The translations under genes and the position numbers were made by a program. Below the pieces are notes generated by a model that searched no databases, was not told where the DNA came from, and saw only the letters and a program-made list of their open reading frames with translations. 64,000 nucleotides of DNA from PALSA-693 sp963781155 (GTDB taxonomy: Bacteria; Actinomycetota; Acidimicrobiia; Acidimicrobiales; Palsa-688): the NCBI GenBank assembly GCA_963781155.1, contig CAWAEC010000006.1, positions 620,001 to 684,000 of the forward strand, written 5' to 3'. Below, one piece after another: positions 27,633-37,231 of the stretch; within the stretch, counting starts at the first letter, position 1, and each line of letters begins with the position of its first letter.

Positions 27633-29042
27633 ATGACTGAAGCAGCCGGGCGGGCAATCACGGCACCGTCGTTGCAGCGGATGCTTCTGCCGTTGGCCCT
27701 GGCTCAGTTCATCTGCAGCTTCGCGGGCTCGAACATGAACGTGATGATCAACGACATCAGTCACGACCTGCACACCTCGGTGCAAGGCGTGCAGGTGGCC
27801 ATCACGTTGTTCCTGCTGGTCATGGCCGCTTTGATGATTCCCGGGGGCAAGCTGACCGATCGCTGGGGGCGGAAGCGCTGCTTCACGCTCGGGCTGGGCC
27901 TCTACGCGGTCGGAGCCGTCCTGAGTGCGGCGGCACCCACCCTCGGCGTCCTGATCCTGGGCAATTCGATTCTGGAAGGGGTGGGCACGGCGCTGTTGAT
28001 CCCGCCGGTGTACATCCTCACCACCATGTTCTTTCATGACCTGAAGTCTCGTGCCCGGGCCTTCGGCATCGTCAGCGGGCTGGGCGGCATCGGGGCCGCG
28101 GCCGGGCCGTTGATCGGAGGCCTGATTACCACGGCAATCAGCTGGCGAGCCGCGTTCGTCTTCCAGGCCATCGTGGTGGTGATCATCCTGTTCCTGAGCC
28201 GCCCCCTCCGCGACCCGGTGCCAGCCGACCCCACCCGTCCCTTCGACATCACCGGTGCCGTTCTGTCGGCGGCCGGCCTGATCCTGCTGGTCCTCGGGAT
28301 CCTGGCCGCCGACAACGATCTGGTCCTGACGCTCATTCTGCTTGTCATCGCCGCCGTGGTCCTGATCGGCTTCTTCGCCTGGATCCGCAGTCGCGAGCGC
28401 GCCGGTCAGGAACCGCTGATCTCTACGTCACTTTTCCAGAACCGAACCTCGAACCTCGCCCTGGTCACCCAGAACATCCAGTGGCTCATGCTGATGGGAA
28501 CGTCGTTCGTCGTCTCCGCCTATTTGCAGGTCGTACGCGGCTACAATGCCATCCAGACCGGGGTGATCTTCACCGCGGCCACCCTCGGCATCCTCGTGTC
28601 ATCGCTGGCGGCGGGACGCCTGGCCAAGACGTTCCGCCAGCGGACCCTTATCCTTGCCGGCTTTGTGACGGCGATTGCCGGCGTGGCCGTTCTCCTGGCC
28701 GTGGTGAAGGGCTCTCCCAGCGCCTGGGCCTTCGCTCCGGGTCTGCTGCTGATCGGCTTGGGGCTCGGCGTCATGCTCACCCCGTCGGTGAACGTGGTCC
28801 AGTCCGCCTTCCCGGAACAGCGCCAGGGTGAGATATCCGGCGTGTCGCGCAGCGTGTCGAACCTGGGATCGTCGCTTGGTACCGCGGTCGCCGGCACCAT
28901 TCTGGTGTCGGGTTTGACCGACCCAAAGCACTCGTATGCCTTGGCCATGATCGTGGTCGCCGTCGTCGGGGTGATCGGATTGTTGGCCGCGCTGTTGTTG
29001 CCAGCCGGGGAGGCGCCCGGTGAACCGGAGCCGGTGACCTGA
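27633..29042 (+). CDS. DHA2-family MFS exporter
   Basis: 469 residues; the ATG at 27633 is used because the first membrane helix (LPLALAQFICSFAGSNMNVM) follows shortly after, whereas earlier in-frame codons lie in the formate dehydrogenase relic. There are about 14 membrane helices; motif A reads GGKLTDRWGRKR after helix 2, and SWRAAFVFQ marks helix 6. It would export a drug-like or amphipathic compound by proton antiport. It is not closely similar to the exporter at 24180. Confidence 0.88.
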   Translation: MTEAAGRAITAPSLQRMLLPLALAQFICSFAGSNMNVMINDISHDLHTSVQGVQVAITLFLLVMAALMIPGGKLTDRWGRKRCFTLGLGLYAVGAVLSAAAPTLGVLILGNSILEGVGTALLIPPVYILTTMFFHDLKSRARAFGIVSGLGGIGAAAGPLIGGLITTAISWRAAFVFQAIVVVIILFLSRPLRDPVPADPTRPFDITGAVLSAAGLILLVLGILAADNDLVLTLILLVIAAVVLIGFFAWIRSRERAGQEPLISTSLFQNRTSNLALVTQNIQWLMLMGTSFVVSAYLQVVRGYNAIQTGVIFTAATLGILVSSLAAGRLAKTFRQRTLILAGFVTAIAGVAVLLAVVKGSPSAWAFAPGLLLIGLGLGVMLTPSVNVVQSAFPEQRQGEISGVSRSVSNLGSSLGTAVAGTILVSGLTDPKHSYALAMIVVAVVGVIGLLAALLLPAGEAPGEPEPVT

Positions 29043-29079
29043 TCGCACGACTTTTCGCAGTCAGGGAGCGCCTTCGAGT

Positions 29080-29973
29080 TCAACCGTGGACGTCGCGATT
29101 CTCCATCCCCTGCATCTGACGGACCGACGCGGGTGATGCGGTGGGCGGAGCGTCGGCTCCGGCCAGCAACCCGATGCCAACGAGAGCGAGAACGAGGCCG
29201 ATGATCGCCGGTGCCAAGCGGGCGCCGGCCTCGGAAAGGCTCTCACCGAACACGATCGTGCCGAACATGATGCTCGCGAACAACGTGACGGCGTTGCTCG
29301 ACGCAATCGCGGGCGCCAGCACGCCGGTTTTGAGCGCGGACTGCTGAAGCCCGAACCCGAGAATGGCCGAGGCAATCAGAGCATAAATCGTCCAACTCGA
29401 AAGCAACGTCGAAAGCCCGTGGCCGATCAGCGGCACGAACGCTTTGGTAACGGCGGCCTGCAGCGCAAAGCACACTCCGGCCGCGGAACCGAGCAGCAAC
29501 GCGCGGGGTGCACCATGCCGCGGCCAGGCGAAGAATGCCAGGAACCCGACCAAAGCGACGGCGAGGATGACCGCGGACCACCAGGCGGAGGCGGTCGCGG
29601 ATGATGACCCGTGCTCCGGCGATCCCACCGACAGGAAGACCACAATCCCTACGACCATGGCCCCGGCGCCCAGCCAAACCCGGAGACCGGTGGTCTGGTC
29701 GGTGAGCCAGGCGCCGAGCGGGAGCGCAATGACGAGGCTGAGCGACGTGATGGCCTGGACGGCGACAAGGGATCCGCGGTCGAGCGCGGCAGCCTGTAAT
29801 ACCCAGCCCGCTCCCTGTATCGCGCTGCCCGCCAGCCAGACCGGGCGGCGCAGGATTTGGGTCAGGAAGCGGAGATCCTCTTCTCCTGCCGAGGTCTCGA
29901 GTGTGCCCTTCTGTTCGAGCACGCTTCCGAGCGCGAACGCGCACGCAGCGAGGAATGCGAGTGCTACCGCCAC
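29080..29973 (-). CDS. DMT-superfamily (EamA-like) membrane transporter
   Basis: 297 residues with about ten membrane helices beginning at residue 2 (ALAFLAACAFALGSVLEQKG). The two five-helix halves are typical of drug/metabolite transporters; the GSVLEQKGT element in helix 1 and NAVTLFASIMFGTIVFGE near the end support it. Substrate unknown. The last 20 residues are a soluble tail. Confidence 0.8.
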   Translation of the reverse strand: MAVALAFLAACAFALGSVLEQKGTLETSAGEEDLRFLTQILRRPVWLAGSAIQGAGWVLQAAALDRGSLVAVQAITSLSLVIALPLGAWLTDQTTGLRVWLGAGAMVVGIVVFLSVGSPEHGSSSATASAWWSAVILAVALVGFLAFFAWPRHGAPRALLLGSAAGVCFALQAAVTKAFVPLIGHGLSTLLSSWTIYALIASAILGFGLQQSALKTGVLAPAIASSNAVTLFASIMFGTIVFGESLSEAGARLAPAIIGLVLALVGIGLLAGADAPPTASPASVRQMQGMENRDVHG

Positions 29974-30190
29974 CGGACGTCAGCTCACCCTTCGGGAGCC
30001 GGCCGGAACGATTTCGCCGATGCTGGAGACCCTAACCCTGTCACGCGCCTACCTGGCCCTGGCCTACCCGCCTCGTTCGGTTTCCCTGCAACGCAGCGTA
30101 CCGCGTGGGTATCCTCCGGGCCGGCGATGTCCTCGACGGAAGCGCGTGCAGATCCTTCCCGGCCATGATGTATTCCTTAGCGGCGGAAGA

Positions 30191-30463
30191 TTACGACGGA
30201 ACGTCGCCGGCGTTGGCGGCCTCAAACTCGGCGCGCAGGCGCGGGCCGCCCGGAGATGTTCCTTTCAGAACGGCGAGAAGAATGAACGTGCCGGCCGCCA
30301 GATATCGGATCCAGCGGTTGTCACCTTTCTGGCGCACGACAACCGCCAGCGCAGTGAATGCCAGCGTTACGATCCAACCCTCGATTGATACCGGGCCGAG
30401 ACCCCATCCGAAGCGCCTTGGACCGAACCAGGCCTTGCGTCCAATCAAGGGAGAAGTTCGCAT
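30191..30463 (-). CDS. Small membrane protein of unknown function
   Basis: 90 residues from an ATG at 30463. Two hydrophobic segments (GWIVTLAFTALAVVV and WIRYLAAGTFILLAVLKGT) flank a short polar loop; the N-terminus RKAWFGPRRFGWGLGPVS is of a type seen in small actinobacterial membrane proteins. No function is known to me. It lies downstream of the amidohydrolase-like gene on the same strand, 63 bp away. Confidence 0.6.
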   Translation of the reverse strand: MRTSPLIGRKAWFGPRRFGWGLGPVSIEGWIVTLAFTALAVVVRQKGDNRWIRYLAAGTFILLAVLKGTSPGGPRLRAEFEAANAGDVPS

Positions 30464-30526
30464 CGTCCCATCATCGCGCCCCTGGCCGCGCGCGGTCGCA
30501 TCGAGCGGGCGCGTCGCGGGCACGCC

Positions 30527-31414
30527 TTATGCGTCGAGGCCCAGGACCGCCAGCGCGTTGTCGCGCAGGAACTTCGGCCACACGTTGTCGTGGAAGGGAA
30601 CCGTTTCCATCTCGGTCATGATCCTCTCCAGCGAGAGCCCCATCGGGAAGTAGCCGGCGTAGATGACCTTGTCGGCACCGCGGGTGTTGGCGTAGTCGAT
30701 GACGGCTTTCGGGTAGTACCGCGGCGCGAACGCGCTGGTCGAGAAGTACAGGCCGGGCCATTTGAGCATCAACTTGACAGCGAGGTCGGCCCAGGGCTCA
30801 CATCCGTGTCGGGTGACAAAGATGAGCTCGGGGAAGTCGTACATGACCTCATCGATGAGTTCCACGTGTTGAGGGGCGAACCTGATGCGAGGGCCTGGCA
30901 CTCCGGCCGTGCAAAAGATGGGTATTTGGAGCTCCACGCATTTGGCGTAAACGGGGTACATCTTCTTGTCGTTGATTGCGACTTGTGGAAAGGTGCCGGC
31001 CGGGAAGGCGGTGACAGCCCTGAGCCCCTCGGTCTCGTACAGGCGGACCAGTTTGCGAATCCCGTCCATGCCCGCGTTGGGGTCGCAAGCCGCCGAAGGA
31101 AGAAACCGGTCCGGGTAGCGTTTGATCGCCTGCTCACCAAGGCCGGTCTCGTCGCCCACGCCGATCAGGCCTCGTTCGACGTTCCAGCGGTCCATTTCGG
31201 TCAGGGTGATTCCGACAGGATCCTCGATCCCGGGCATGTCCTTTTCCGGCACCTGCTTGAACATGTACTCAACCGGGAAGGAGAACTCCTCACTCGATTG
31301 ACGGTCTTTTGTCTGGCGGGTAATGAACGCGTACGCTTCCTTCATATCGGTATGGGGGAAGCCGATGAGTGTGTCAATGATCCCGATGCCCGCGGGTATA
31401 CCCATGCTGGCCAA
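30527..31414 (-). CDS. Amidohydrolase-2-like protein with altered metal site
   Basis: 295 residues. The TIM-barrel amidohydrolase-2 fold is recognisable (IGIIDTLIGFP; GLRAVTAFPAGTFPQ), but the usual HxH is not present at the N-terminus and the terminal SDYPH motif is replaced by YAGYFPMG. The metal Asp is therefore missing. It may be a non-hydrolytic member or bind metal differently. It is not next to the other amidohydrolases. Confidence 0.72.
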   Translation of the reverse strand: MASMGIPAGIGIIDTLIGFPHTDMKEAYAFITRQTKDRQSSEEFSFPVEYMFKQVPEKDMPGIEDPVGITLTEMDRWNVERGLIGVGDETGLGEQAIKRYPDRFLPSAACDPNAGMDGIRKLVRLYETEGLRAVTAFPAGTFPQVAINDKKMYPVYAKCVELQIPIFCTAGVPGPRIRFAPQHVELIDEVMYDFPELIFVTRHGCEPWADLAVKLMLKWPGLYFSTSAFAPRYYPKAVIDYANTRGADKVIYAGYFPMGLSLERIMTEMETVPFHDNVWPKFLRDNALAVLGLDA

Positions 31415-31494
31415 CCCTAGCCCAGCCGTGGGCCGGTCCTCGCCTGCCCGTCTCCGTCAACACCGTCCCGTCGGATGATGCCAGGGGCTACCGG

Positions 31495-32787
31495 TCAGGA
31501 TCGACCGGACGTCCCCGGGACCCCGGGACACCGCTCAATCGCCGGGTGCCAAGGGTGGCGGCAGCTGCGGTCTCGGGACGCCCCGGCGGGAGGCGGGCCG
31601 CGAACGCGCCCATAACGCTGAGCCAACGGTGATGCGGTCACTCCGTGCGCCACCACGCTCAAGATCACGGTAATGGACACGGCCGCGATCACGACGCGTG
31701 ACCCCGTCGCGTCCAGGCTGTCCACCGCGATCAGCCCGAACACCACCGATGCCAGGCCGCGGGGCCCGAACCATCCGATAAAGAGCACGGTGGAACGGTC
31801 GAAGCCCGATCCAGCCAGGGCCACGGCGACGGGCGCCATGCGCACGATCGTCAACGCCAGAACCGCGAACACCACGTCCCGCCAGGTGGCTGCCTGAAAG
31901 CCGGGAACGACCATCACCGCACCAAAGATGAACCAGACCAGAAGCGACAACAACGTGCCAGATTCCTCTGTAAATGCGAGCAGGCCTGTCTCGCCGGTTG
32001 CGACGCTGCCGAAGGCCACTCCGGCTGCGAACGCGGCCACGAATCCGTTTGTGCCGGCCAGCAGGGCCGTGGTGTAGGCGAGAAGGGCGATCGCGAGCAC
32101 GGACTCATGCTGGAAGTTCTGCCCGCTCCACTTTGCCCTGCGGGCGAGGAGCAGAAGCACCGCGCCGCCAGCGCCGATTCCGGCTCCCATGGCGGCTCCG
32201 CCGAGCAGTTCGATGGCAGCATGACCCACGCCGGCGTGCATGGCCTCGGCAGCGACTGCCCCGGCCAGGAAAAGATTCACGAACGGTGCGGCGATCCCAT
32301 CGTTGAGCCCGCTCTCGACGTTGAGCGCCCGCCGAACCGGGGCCGGGACACGATCGTCCTGGAGGAGCGAGGCGCCGAGGGCCGCATCGGTCGGCGCAAC
32401 GACCGCGCCGATGGTGGCCGCCACCCAGATCCCATCGGCGCTGAAGAGACCGGCCGCGACCGCGGTGCCCGCGCCGATGGTGAGAGGCAACCCGATGGCC
32501 AGCAGACGCACGGGCACGGCCATGTCGGACCGCAGCGCGCGGGCATTCACCCGCGACGCGTCCGAGAACAATACGAGGGCCAGCGCCAGTTCCGCGAGCG
32601 AACGAACGTCCGATGAACGCAAACGCAGATGAATGACAGCCAACGGCCCGTTACCAGCGGCCAATCCCAGGACCACAAACGCGATGGGGGCGCTGACATC
32701 CCACCGCTCCAGTCGGGCGGAGACGAGACCCCACACGATCACGCACACGGAGACGACGGCGATGGTGGCAGTGACCTCATGTTCCAC
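31495..32787 (-). CDS. Na+/H+ antiporter, CPA1 family
   Basis: 430 residues with about 12 membrane helices starting at residue 6. The ion-binding region reads VAPTDAALG and NVESGLNDG (the ND motif of CPA1 electroneutral antiporters), and FIGWFGPRGLASVVFGL is the characteristic late helix. It exchanges cytosolic Na+ or K+ for protons. The last 45 residues are soluble and Arg/Pro-rich. Confidence 0.87.
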   Translation of the reverse strand: MEHEVTATIAVVSVCVIVWGLVSARLERWDVSAPIAFVVLGLAAGNGPLAVIHLRLRSSDVRSLAELALALVLFSDASRVNARALRSDMAVPVRLLAIGLPLTIGAGTAVAAGLFSADGIWVAATIGAVVAPTDAALGASLLQDDRVPAPVRRALNVESGLNDGIAAPFVNLFLAGAVAAEAMHAGVGHAAIELLGGAAMGAGIGAGGAVLLLLARRAKWSGQNFQHESVLAIALLAYTTALLAGTNGFVAAFAAGVAFGSVATGETGLLAFTEESGTLLSLLVWFIFGAVMVVPGFQAATWRDVVFAVLALTIVRMAPVAVALAGSGFDRSTVLFIGWFGPRGLASVVFGLIAVDSLDATGSRVVIAAVSITVILSVVAHGVTASPLAQRYGRVRGPPPAGASRDRSCRHPWHPAIERCPGVPGTSGRS

Positions 32788-33037
32788 GGTCGCGACGTCC
32801 TCCTGCGGCCGGCGGCGCTGGCCTCGCCAACGGCGCTGTGGTAACCGCCTGTCGTTGGTGGAGCCTTCTGCTTCTGGTGTCGGGGCTCAGGATTTTTGAG
32901 CTTATCTGCCGGGCAGGCCGCCGTCCGTCGGGCACCACGGCAATACTGCTCGCCCCCCTCGAGCCGCCACGAACGCCAGGAACCGCCATACCGGGAGCCC
33001 GGCGCGCCCGAGGCCAGGGCCCGTATCATGAGCCGGA

Positions 33038-33838
33038 ATGGGCAGTTTTGCGCGCGCCATGTCGGTGCAACGAATGTCACGTGGGCGTTGGACCGCGACC
33101 ATCGACCCCGTTTGGACCATCGGCGATGCCGTTCATGGCGGATGTGCGCAGTGCGTCGTCGTGCAAGCCGCTGTCGAAGAGACCGGCCACCGCCATCCGG
33201 TCGCGACGACAGCCCATTTCCTGGCCCCCACCTTGCCCGGCGCCGTCGACATCAGCGTCGAACCGCTACGTGAGGGTCGGACCGCCTCCACTGTTCGCGC
33301 CGTGCTCTACCAGCACAGCGAGGCCAAACTGGCCGCCCACGTGACCGTCGCCACGCTCGGAGAGCAGCGGCCGTTGTACCAGATCGAGAAGCCCGCCGTG
33401 CCTCCTCCAGACGTGTGCATGCCGCGCCCCGATCGGTTGCCCGACGGGAGCGTCGTACGGTTCCTGGAGGAGATCGAGGTTCGCATTGATCCGCGCCACG
33501 TGGGCGGCCCGCTCGACGCCCTGTCCGGGGTTCCCGACGTCCGGGGCTGGATCCGCTCCCGGGACGGGACTCCGCCCGACCCGTCATTCCTCGTCTTCTG
33601 CGTAGATGCGTTGCCGCCCACAGTGCTGGAGATCGGGGGCGGAGGTTGGTCGCCGACCGTCCAGCTGACCACCTACATCCGGGCCCTGCCGGCCCCGGGA
33701 TGGCTGTCTGTGGTGTCCCATGCGGCTGCGGCCGGCGATGGCTGGTTCGACGAGGAAGCCCAGGTTTGGGACAGCGCGGGCCGGCTGGTGGCCCAAGGCC
33801 ACCAGCTCGGGCGATATCGTCTCGGTACGGGGGACTGA
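33038..33838 (+). CDS. TesB-like acyl-CoA thioesterase
   Basis: 266 residues with two hotdog domains. The N-terminal one contains NxxxxxGGC-type sequence (AVHGGCAQCVVVQAAVEE) and the PVATTAHFLAPTLPG strand; the C-terminal one ends with WDSAGRLVAQGHQLGRYR, a hallmark of TesB family C-termini. It cleaves medium- or long-chain acyl-CoAs in the cytosol. Confidence 0.83.
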   Translation: MGSFARAMSVQRMSRGRWTATIDPVWTIGDAVHGGCAQCVVVQAAVEETGHRHPVATTAHFLAPTLPGAVDISVEPLREGRTASTVRAVLYQHSEAKLAAHVTVATLGEQRPLYQIEKPAVPPPDVCMPRPDRLPDGSVVRFLEEIEVRIDPRHVGGPLDALSGVPDVRGWIRSRDGTPPDPSFLVFCVDALPPTVLEIGGGGWSPTVQLTTYIRALPAPGWLSVVSHAAAAGDGWFDEEAQVWDSAGRLVAQGHQLGRYRLGTGD

Positions 33839-33880
33839 CGCCGCATACACTGTTGGTAACCGTCGTGTGGGGAGGGTGCA

Positions 33881-34507
33881 ATGTCCGACAAGCCGAGTTA
33901 CCTGGGACTGCTCAACGCCGTGAGCCTTGCTGAGTCCGCCGCTCATTGCTATTTGACCGAGTGGGCTGGCGTGACAAAGGATCCCGATTTTCGCGCGGTC
34001 CTTCTCACGATCGCGGCGCGCGAGGGGGAGCACGCCATGAGCTTCGCGAAGCGAATCAACGAACTGGGTTACGAATTACGGCAGAAGCCGGATGCGAGCC
34101 TGGACAAGAAGCTCGAGATCGTGCGATCTAACTGCTCGGATCTGGAAAAAATGGAAGCGCTCGGGCTGGCAGGCCTCGACACCACGGACCAGCCTGACAT
34201 CTTTGACAATTTCTTTCACGATCATTCGATTGACATCCGCACCGGGGAACTGCTCGGGCGCTACATCGCCGAAGAACGCGACACGGGCCGACTGTTTCGC
34301 CAGTGCCACCAGTGTCTGCGAGACGCGGCGGAGCGGCAGGCTGCAGCAAACGGTACGGCCCCGGGCAAGGACGACATCAAAGCCGACAAGGCGGTTCGGG
34401 CTGCTACCAGGCGGATCGCTGGTCTCGAAAACAAGCTCGACGACCTGTGTGCCGCGGTCGAAAACCTGCAGGAGATGGTGCGCGCTCAGGCGGTTCCGGT
34501 CTCCTGA
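33881..34507 (+). CDS. Ferritin-like-fold protein with C-terminal coiled coil
   Basis: 208 residues; GGGAGG precedes the ATG. The first 140 residues look like a ferritin-like four-helix bundle with Glu and His candidates for metal (LAESAAHCYLTEWAG; AAREGEHAMSFAKRI; HDHSIDIRTGEL). The last 60 residues form a heptad-rich helix (RRIAGLENKLDDLCAAVENL). Function unknown; a di-iron or stress-related role is only a guess. Confidence 0.6.
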   Translation: MSDKPSYLGLLNAVSLAESAAHCYLTEWAGVTKDPDFRAVLLTIAAREGEHAMSFAKRINELGYELRQKPDASLDKKLEIVRSNCSDLEKMEALGLAGLDTTDQPDIFDNFFHDHSIDIRTGELLGRYIAEERDTGRLFRQCHQCLRDAAERQAAANGTAPGKDDIKADKAVRAATRRIAGLENKLDDLCAAVENLQEMVRAQAVPVS

Positions 34508-34513
34508 TCGCCG

Positions 34514-34876
34514 ATGGCAGCACGCTTCTACCAGTTGGCTGTTGATTGCTGGGATCCGACCAGACTTGGCCGATTCTGGGCGGAAGTACTGGGCTGGCAG
34601 GTCCTGTATGACGACTCGGACGGCGTGATCATCGGTAGGGATCCGCACGACTACCCCGGTATCTGTTTCCTGGAGGTTCCCGAAGGCAAGACCGTCAAAA
34701 ACCGCCTGCACATCGACATCGACCCCGATGATCGTGACGCCGAGGTGGAGCGATTGCTCGCCCTCGGCGCGACGCGAGCGGATGTGGGGCAGGGCGACGT
34801 TACCTGGGTGGTCCTGGCGGACCCCGAAGGCAACGAGTTTTGCGTGCTGAGGCCTCACCGGTCCCTGGTCGACTGA
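34514..34876 (+). CDS. VOC (glyoxalase/dioxygenase) superfamily protein
   Basis: 120 residues with the two beta-alpha-beta-beta-beta modules of the vicinal-oxygen-chelate fold: YQLAVDCWDPTRLGRFWAEV, then the His-rich NRLHIDIDPDD, and the ending WVVLADPEGNEFCVL. This short type is common in actinobacteria and its substrate is usually unknown. It starts 6 bp after the ferritin-like gene and is probably cotranscribed with it. Confidence 0.82.
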   Translation: MAARFYQLAVDCWDPTRLGRFWAEVLGWQVLYDDSDGVIIGRDPHDYPGICFLEVPEGKTVKNRLHIDIDPDDRDAEVERLLALGATRADVGQGDVTWVVLADPEGNEFCVLRPHRSLVD

Positions 34877-34946
34877 GTATTGCGCAAGTCGGCCGGGCAC
34901 AGGCTCCAAGGGTCGAAGGGCGGGTTTCCCCGGTACCGTGAATGTC

Positions 34947-35639
34947 ATGAGGATTGACATCTGGTCGGACGTCGTGTGTCCCTGGTGCTACATCGGCAAA
35001 CGCCGGTTCGAGAGCGCCCTCGCCCGCTTTGCCCATGCTCCCGAGGTAGAAGTGCACTGGCGGAGCTTCGAACTGGACCCGGCCGCGCCCGCGGTCCGGG
35101 AGGGCGACAACGCGACCCGGCTGGCCCGCAAGTACGGCATGAGCATCGAGCAGGCCCAGGCTTCAGGGCGCCACATGACCGCTCTGGCCGCGGCCGAAGG
35201 CCTCGACTACCGGCTGGACCTGACTCGCTCCGGGAACAGTTTCGACGCGCACCGGCTCCTTCATCTCGCCGCTGATCGCGGCGTGCAGGACCAGGTCAAA
35301 GAACGCCTCCTCGCCGCGTATTTCTCCGAGGGGAAAGCGATTGGAGACCGCGCCGTGCTTCTGGGCGAGGCCGAGGCGGCGGGGCTGGATCGTGGCGAGG
35401 CGCAGGAAGTGCTCGAGGGGGACGCCTACGCCGAGGACGTCCGAGCCGACGAGGCGGAGGCGCGCCGCAGGGAGATAACCGGAGTCCCCTTCTTCCTGAT
35501 CGATGGTCAGATCGGCATTCCCGGCGCCCAGGACGCCGACACCATGCTGGTCATGCTGGAGCGGGCGTGGAACAAGCAAGCGTCGGCACCGGTGGGGACC
35601 CACGAGGCTGCCGGGACGAAACCGGCGAAGTCAGCCTGA
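34947..35639 (+). CDS. DsbA-family (FrnE-like) thiol oxidoreductase
   Basis: 230 residues from the ATG at 34947 (a GTG at 34938 is also in frame). The start MRIDIWSDVVCPWCYIGKRR carries the CPWC redox pair at 11-14; the thioredoxin fold with helical insertion and the cis-Pro loop (ITGVPFFLIDG) are intact. No signal peptide, so it is cytosolic, as for FrnE/polyketide isomerase-like relatives. Confidence 0.87.
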   Translation: MRIDIWSDVVCPWCYIGKRRFESALARFAHAPEVEVHWRSFELDPAAPAVREGDNATRLARKYGMSIEQAQASGRHMTALAAAEGLDYRLDLTRSGNSFDAHRLLHLAADRGVQDQVKERLLAAYFSEGKAIGDRAVLLGEAEAAGLDRGEAQEVLEGDAYAEDVRADEAEARRREITGVPFFLIDGQIGIPGAQDADTMLVMLERAWNKQASAPVGTHEAAGTKPAKSA

Positions 35640-35674
35640 TTGCCGGGCCTCACGGTGTGCCGTGGGAATCCGGA

Positions 35675-35860
35675 TCAGTCTCCCGGGCCCGCCCAGTCAG
35701 AGTGTGGGTCCGAGGCCGGGAAGGACTCGTCTTCCTGTTCGTCCAGGTAGTGGCACCGGCGGGACTCGTCCGCCGTCGGCGGGTCCGCCGGCTCCCCGGT
35801 CTGGGTTGTCGCCGGGTTCGGATTGGGGTGCGGGTCCGACATCGACATCCAGCTTTGCAT
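35675..35860 (-). CDS. Small acidic hypothetical protein
   Basis: 61 residues; inner ATG codons at 35848 and 35842 are alternative starts. The end DEQEDESFPASDPHSDWAGP matches a recurrent motif (ESFPASDPPS) of small, probably disordered proteins found across many bacteria. No function is known. Confidence 0.5.
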   Translation of the reverse strand: MQSWMSMSDPHPNPNPATTQTGEPADPPTADESRRCHYLDEQEDESFPASDPHSDWAGPGD

Positions 35861-35895
35861 TGTCGCGAGGCGCTCGCTGCTGATCCGGCTGGCGC

Positions 35896-36903
35896 CTATG
35901 CGGCGGTGATCGCGGCGGTGACATCGTTGAGGAGCGCCCGACCGGCCAGGTATCGCCCGAGGTTCTCTGCAAACAGCTCAGCCTGCCGCTCGTAGCGGCC
36001 GACACCTCCCGCCGAATTGTGCGGGGTGATCGTCACCGAGGGATGCCGCCACAGCGGGCTGTCCGCGGGGAGGGGTTCGACGGCAAACACGTCGAGGATG
36101 GCCGCTTCGGGAATGCCCCGGTCGAGAGCAGCCAGTAAGGCCTTCTCGTCAACCAGGCCGCCCCGCGCCACATTGACCAAAACAGACCCTGGCTTCATCG
36201 CTCCCAACAGGCGCTCGTCCATCAGCCCGTTCGTGCTGGCATTGGCGGACGCCGCCAGGACCACCACATCGGCTGTGGGGATGGCGTCTGGCAGCTGGTC
36301 CGGGCGGATAATGCTGTCTGTCACCTCGTCGCCCGTAGGACGGCGCCGGCACCCGATGGTCGTGACCCCGAAGGCGCCTGCCCGGGTTGCGACCGCGGAA
36401 CCGATGCTGCCCAGGCCCACGATCAACCAGGTTGATCCGTACAGCTCGCGGTAATCATGCAGGCGCCATTCCCCGTGCGCCTGCGCCTGCCGCCACAGCT
36501 CCGCCCGCTGGAAGTGGTCGAGGACCGCCCGCAGCACGTACTCGGCGATCGGAACGCTGTTGACGTGGGCGTTGGTGACCCGCACCCCGCGTTCAGCCAG
36601 TTCGCGGAAGACCGGGCCATCGAAGCCGGCCCCGGGGGACTGAAACCAGCGAAGGGTTGCGCTGCGACGGAGCGCCCCGAAGAATGGGCGCAGCGGCCCG
36701 CCATCCAGGAACAGGTCGGACGTACCCCAGGCCACCTCGGGTTCGCCCGCGTCACGCTCGACGGTCGAACCATCCTCGAGGCCGAACCCGCCGTCAGTGC
36801 CGAGAAGTAGCGGCTCGACACCCGGGCGGGCCAGGCGTGACCAGTAGCGCCCGTGGGCGATCTCGGTGAGCAGGACCCGCATCTCGTGGAGGCTAGCGAG
36901 CAC
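35896..36903 (-). CDS. D-isomer-specific 2-hydroxyacid dehydrogenase family protein
   Basis: 335 residues (an ATG at 36882 gives 328). The Rossmann motif is WLIVGLGSIGSAVATRAG, the substrate Arg lies in VNVARGGLVDE, and the catalytic His in ITPHNSAG. It reduces a 2-oxoacid or oxidises a D-2-hydroxyacid with NAD(P). The specific substrate is not clear. Confidence 0.87.
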   Translation of the reverse strand: MLASLHEMRVLLTEIAHGRYWSRLARPGVEPLLLGTDGGFGLEDGSTVERDAGEPEVAWGTSDLFLDGGPLRPFFGALRRSATLRWFQSPGAGFDGPVFRELAERGVRVTNAHVNSVPIAEYVLRAVLDHFQRAELWRQAQAHGEWRLHDYRELYGSTWLIVGLGSIGSAVATRAGAFGVTTIGCRRRPTGDEVTDSIIRPDQLPDAIPTADVVVLAASANASTNGLMDERLLGAMKPGSVLVNVARGGLVDEKALLAALDRGIPEAAILDVFAVEPLPADSPLWRHPSVTITPHNSAGGVGRYERQAELFAENLGRYLAGRALLNDVTAAITAA

Positions 36904-37231
36904 GATGCATCGGTCGAAGGGGTTCGGGGATGTCGCCGGCCGCCGGCCCGACGCCGGCGCCCGCCGGCCGGCGCCCGGCCTGGCGCCGGCCTCTGGCGCT
37001 GCAAGTGGGCGCGGTTTGGCGAAGTGGGCGCGGTTCGGGCCGGTTTTTGCGGGTTTGTGTGCCCATTTTGGGGGAGCGTGCCCAGTTTGGCTGGGGTGGG
37101 CACGGAATCCGCGACTCGGTGGCTCCCGAGGGTTCCACTGGCCGCTGCCGGCGCCCGCCGGCCCGACCGGCCCCGGCCCGACCCGGCGGTCACCGGCGCA
37201 CCCGCGGTCAGCCCTCGGTTAGTTTCAGGGC
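36904..37231. repeat. GC-rich intergenic region with short tandem motifs
   Basis: This gap between divergent genes contains AAGTGGGCGCGGTT twice in direct order (37003-37016 and 37022-37035, 19-bp period), followed by two similar GTGCCCA(t/g)TTTGG units near 37059 and 37079, and a 17-bp block (GCCGGCGCCCGCCGGCC) at both ends of the gap (near 36953 and 37149). All frames are open here because of GC content. The regularly spaced units could be binding sites of a regulator of either gene. Confidence 0.45.
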
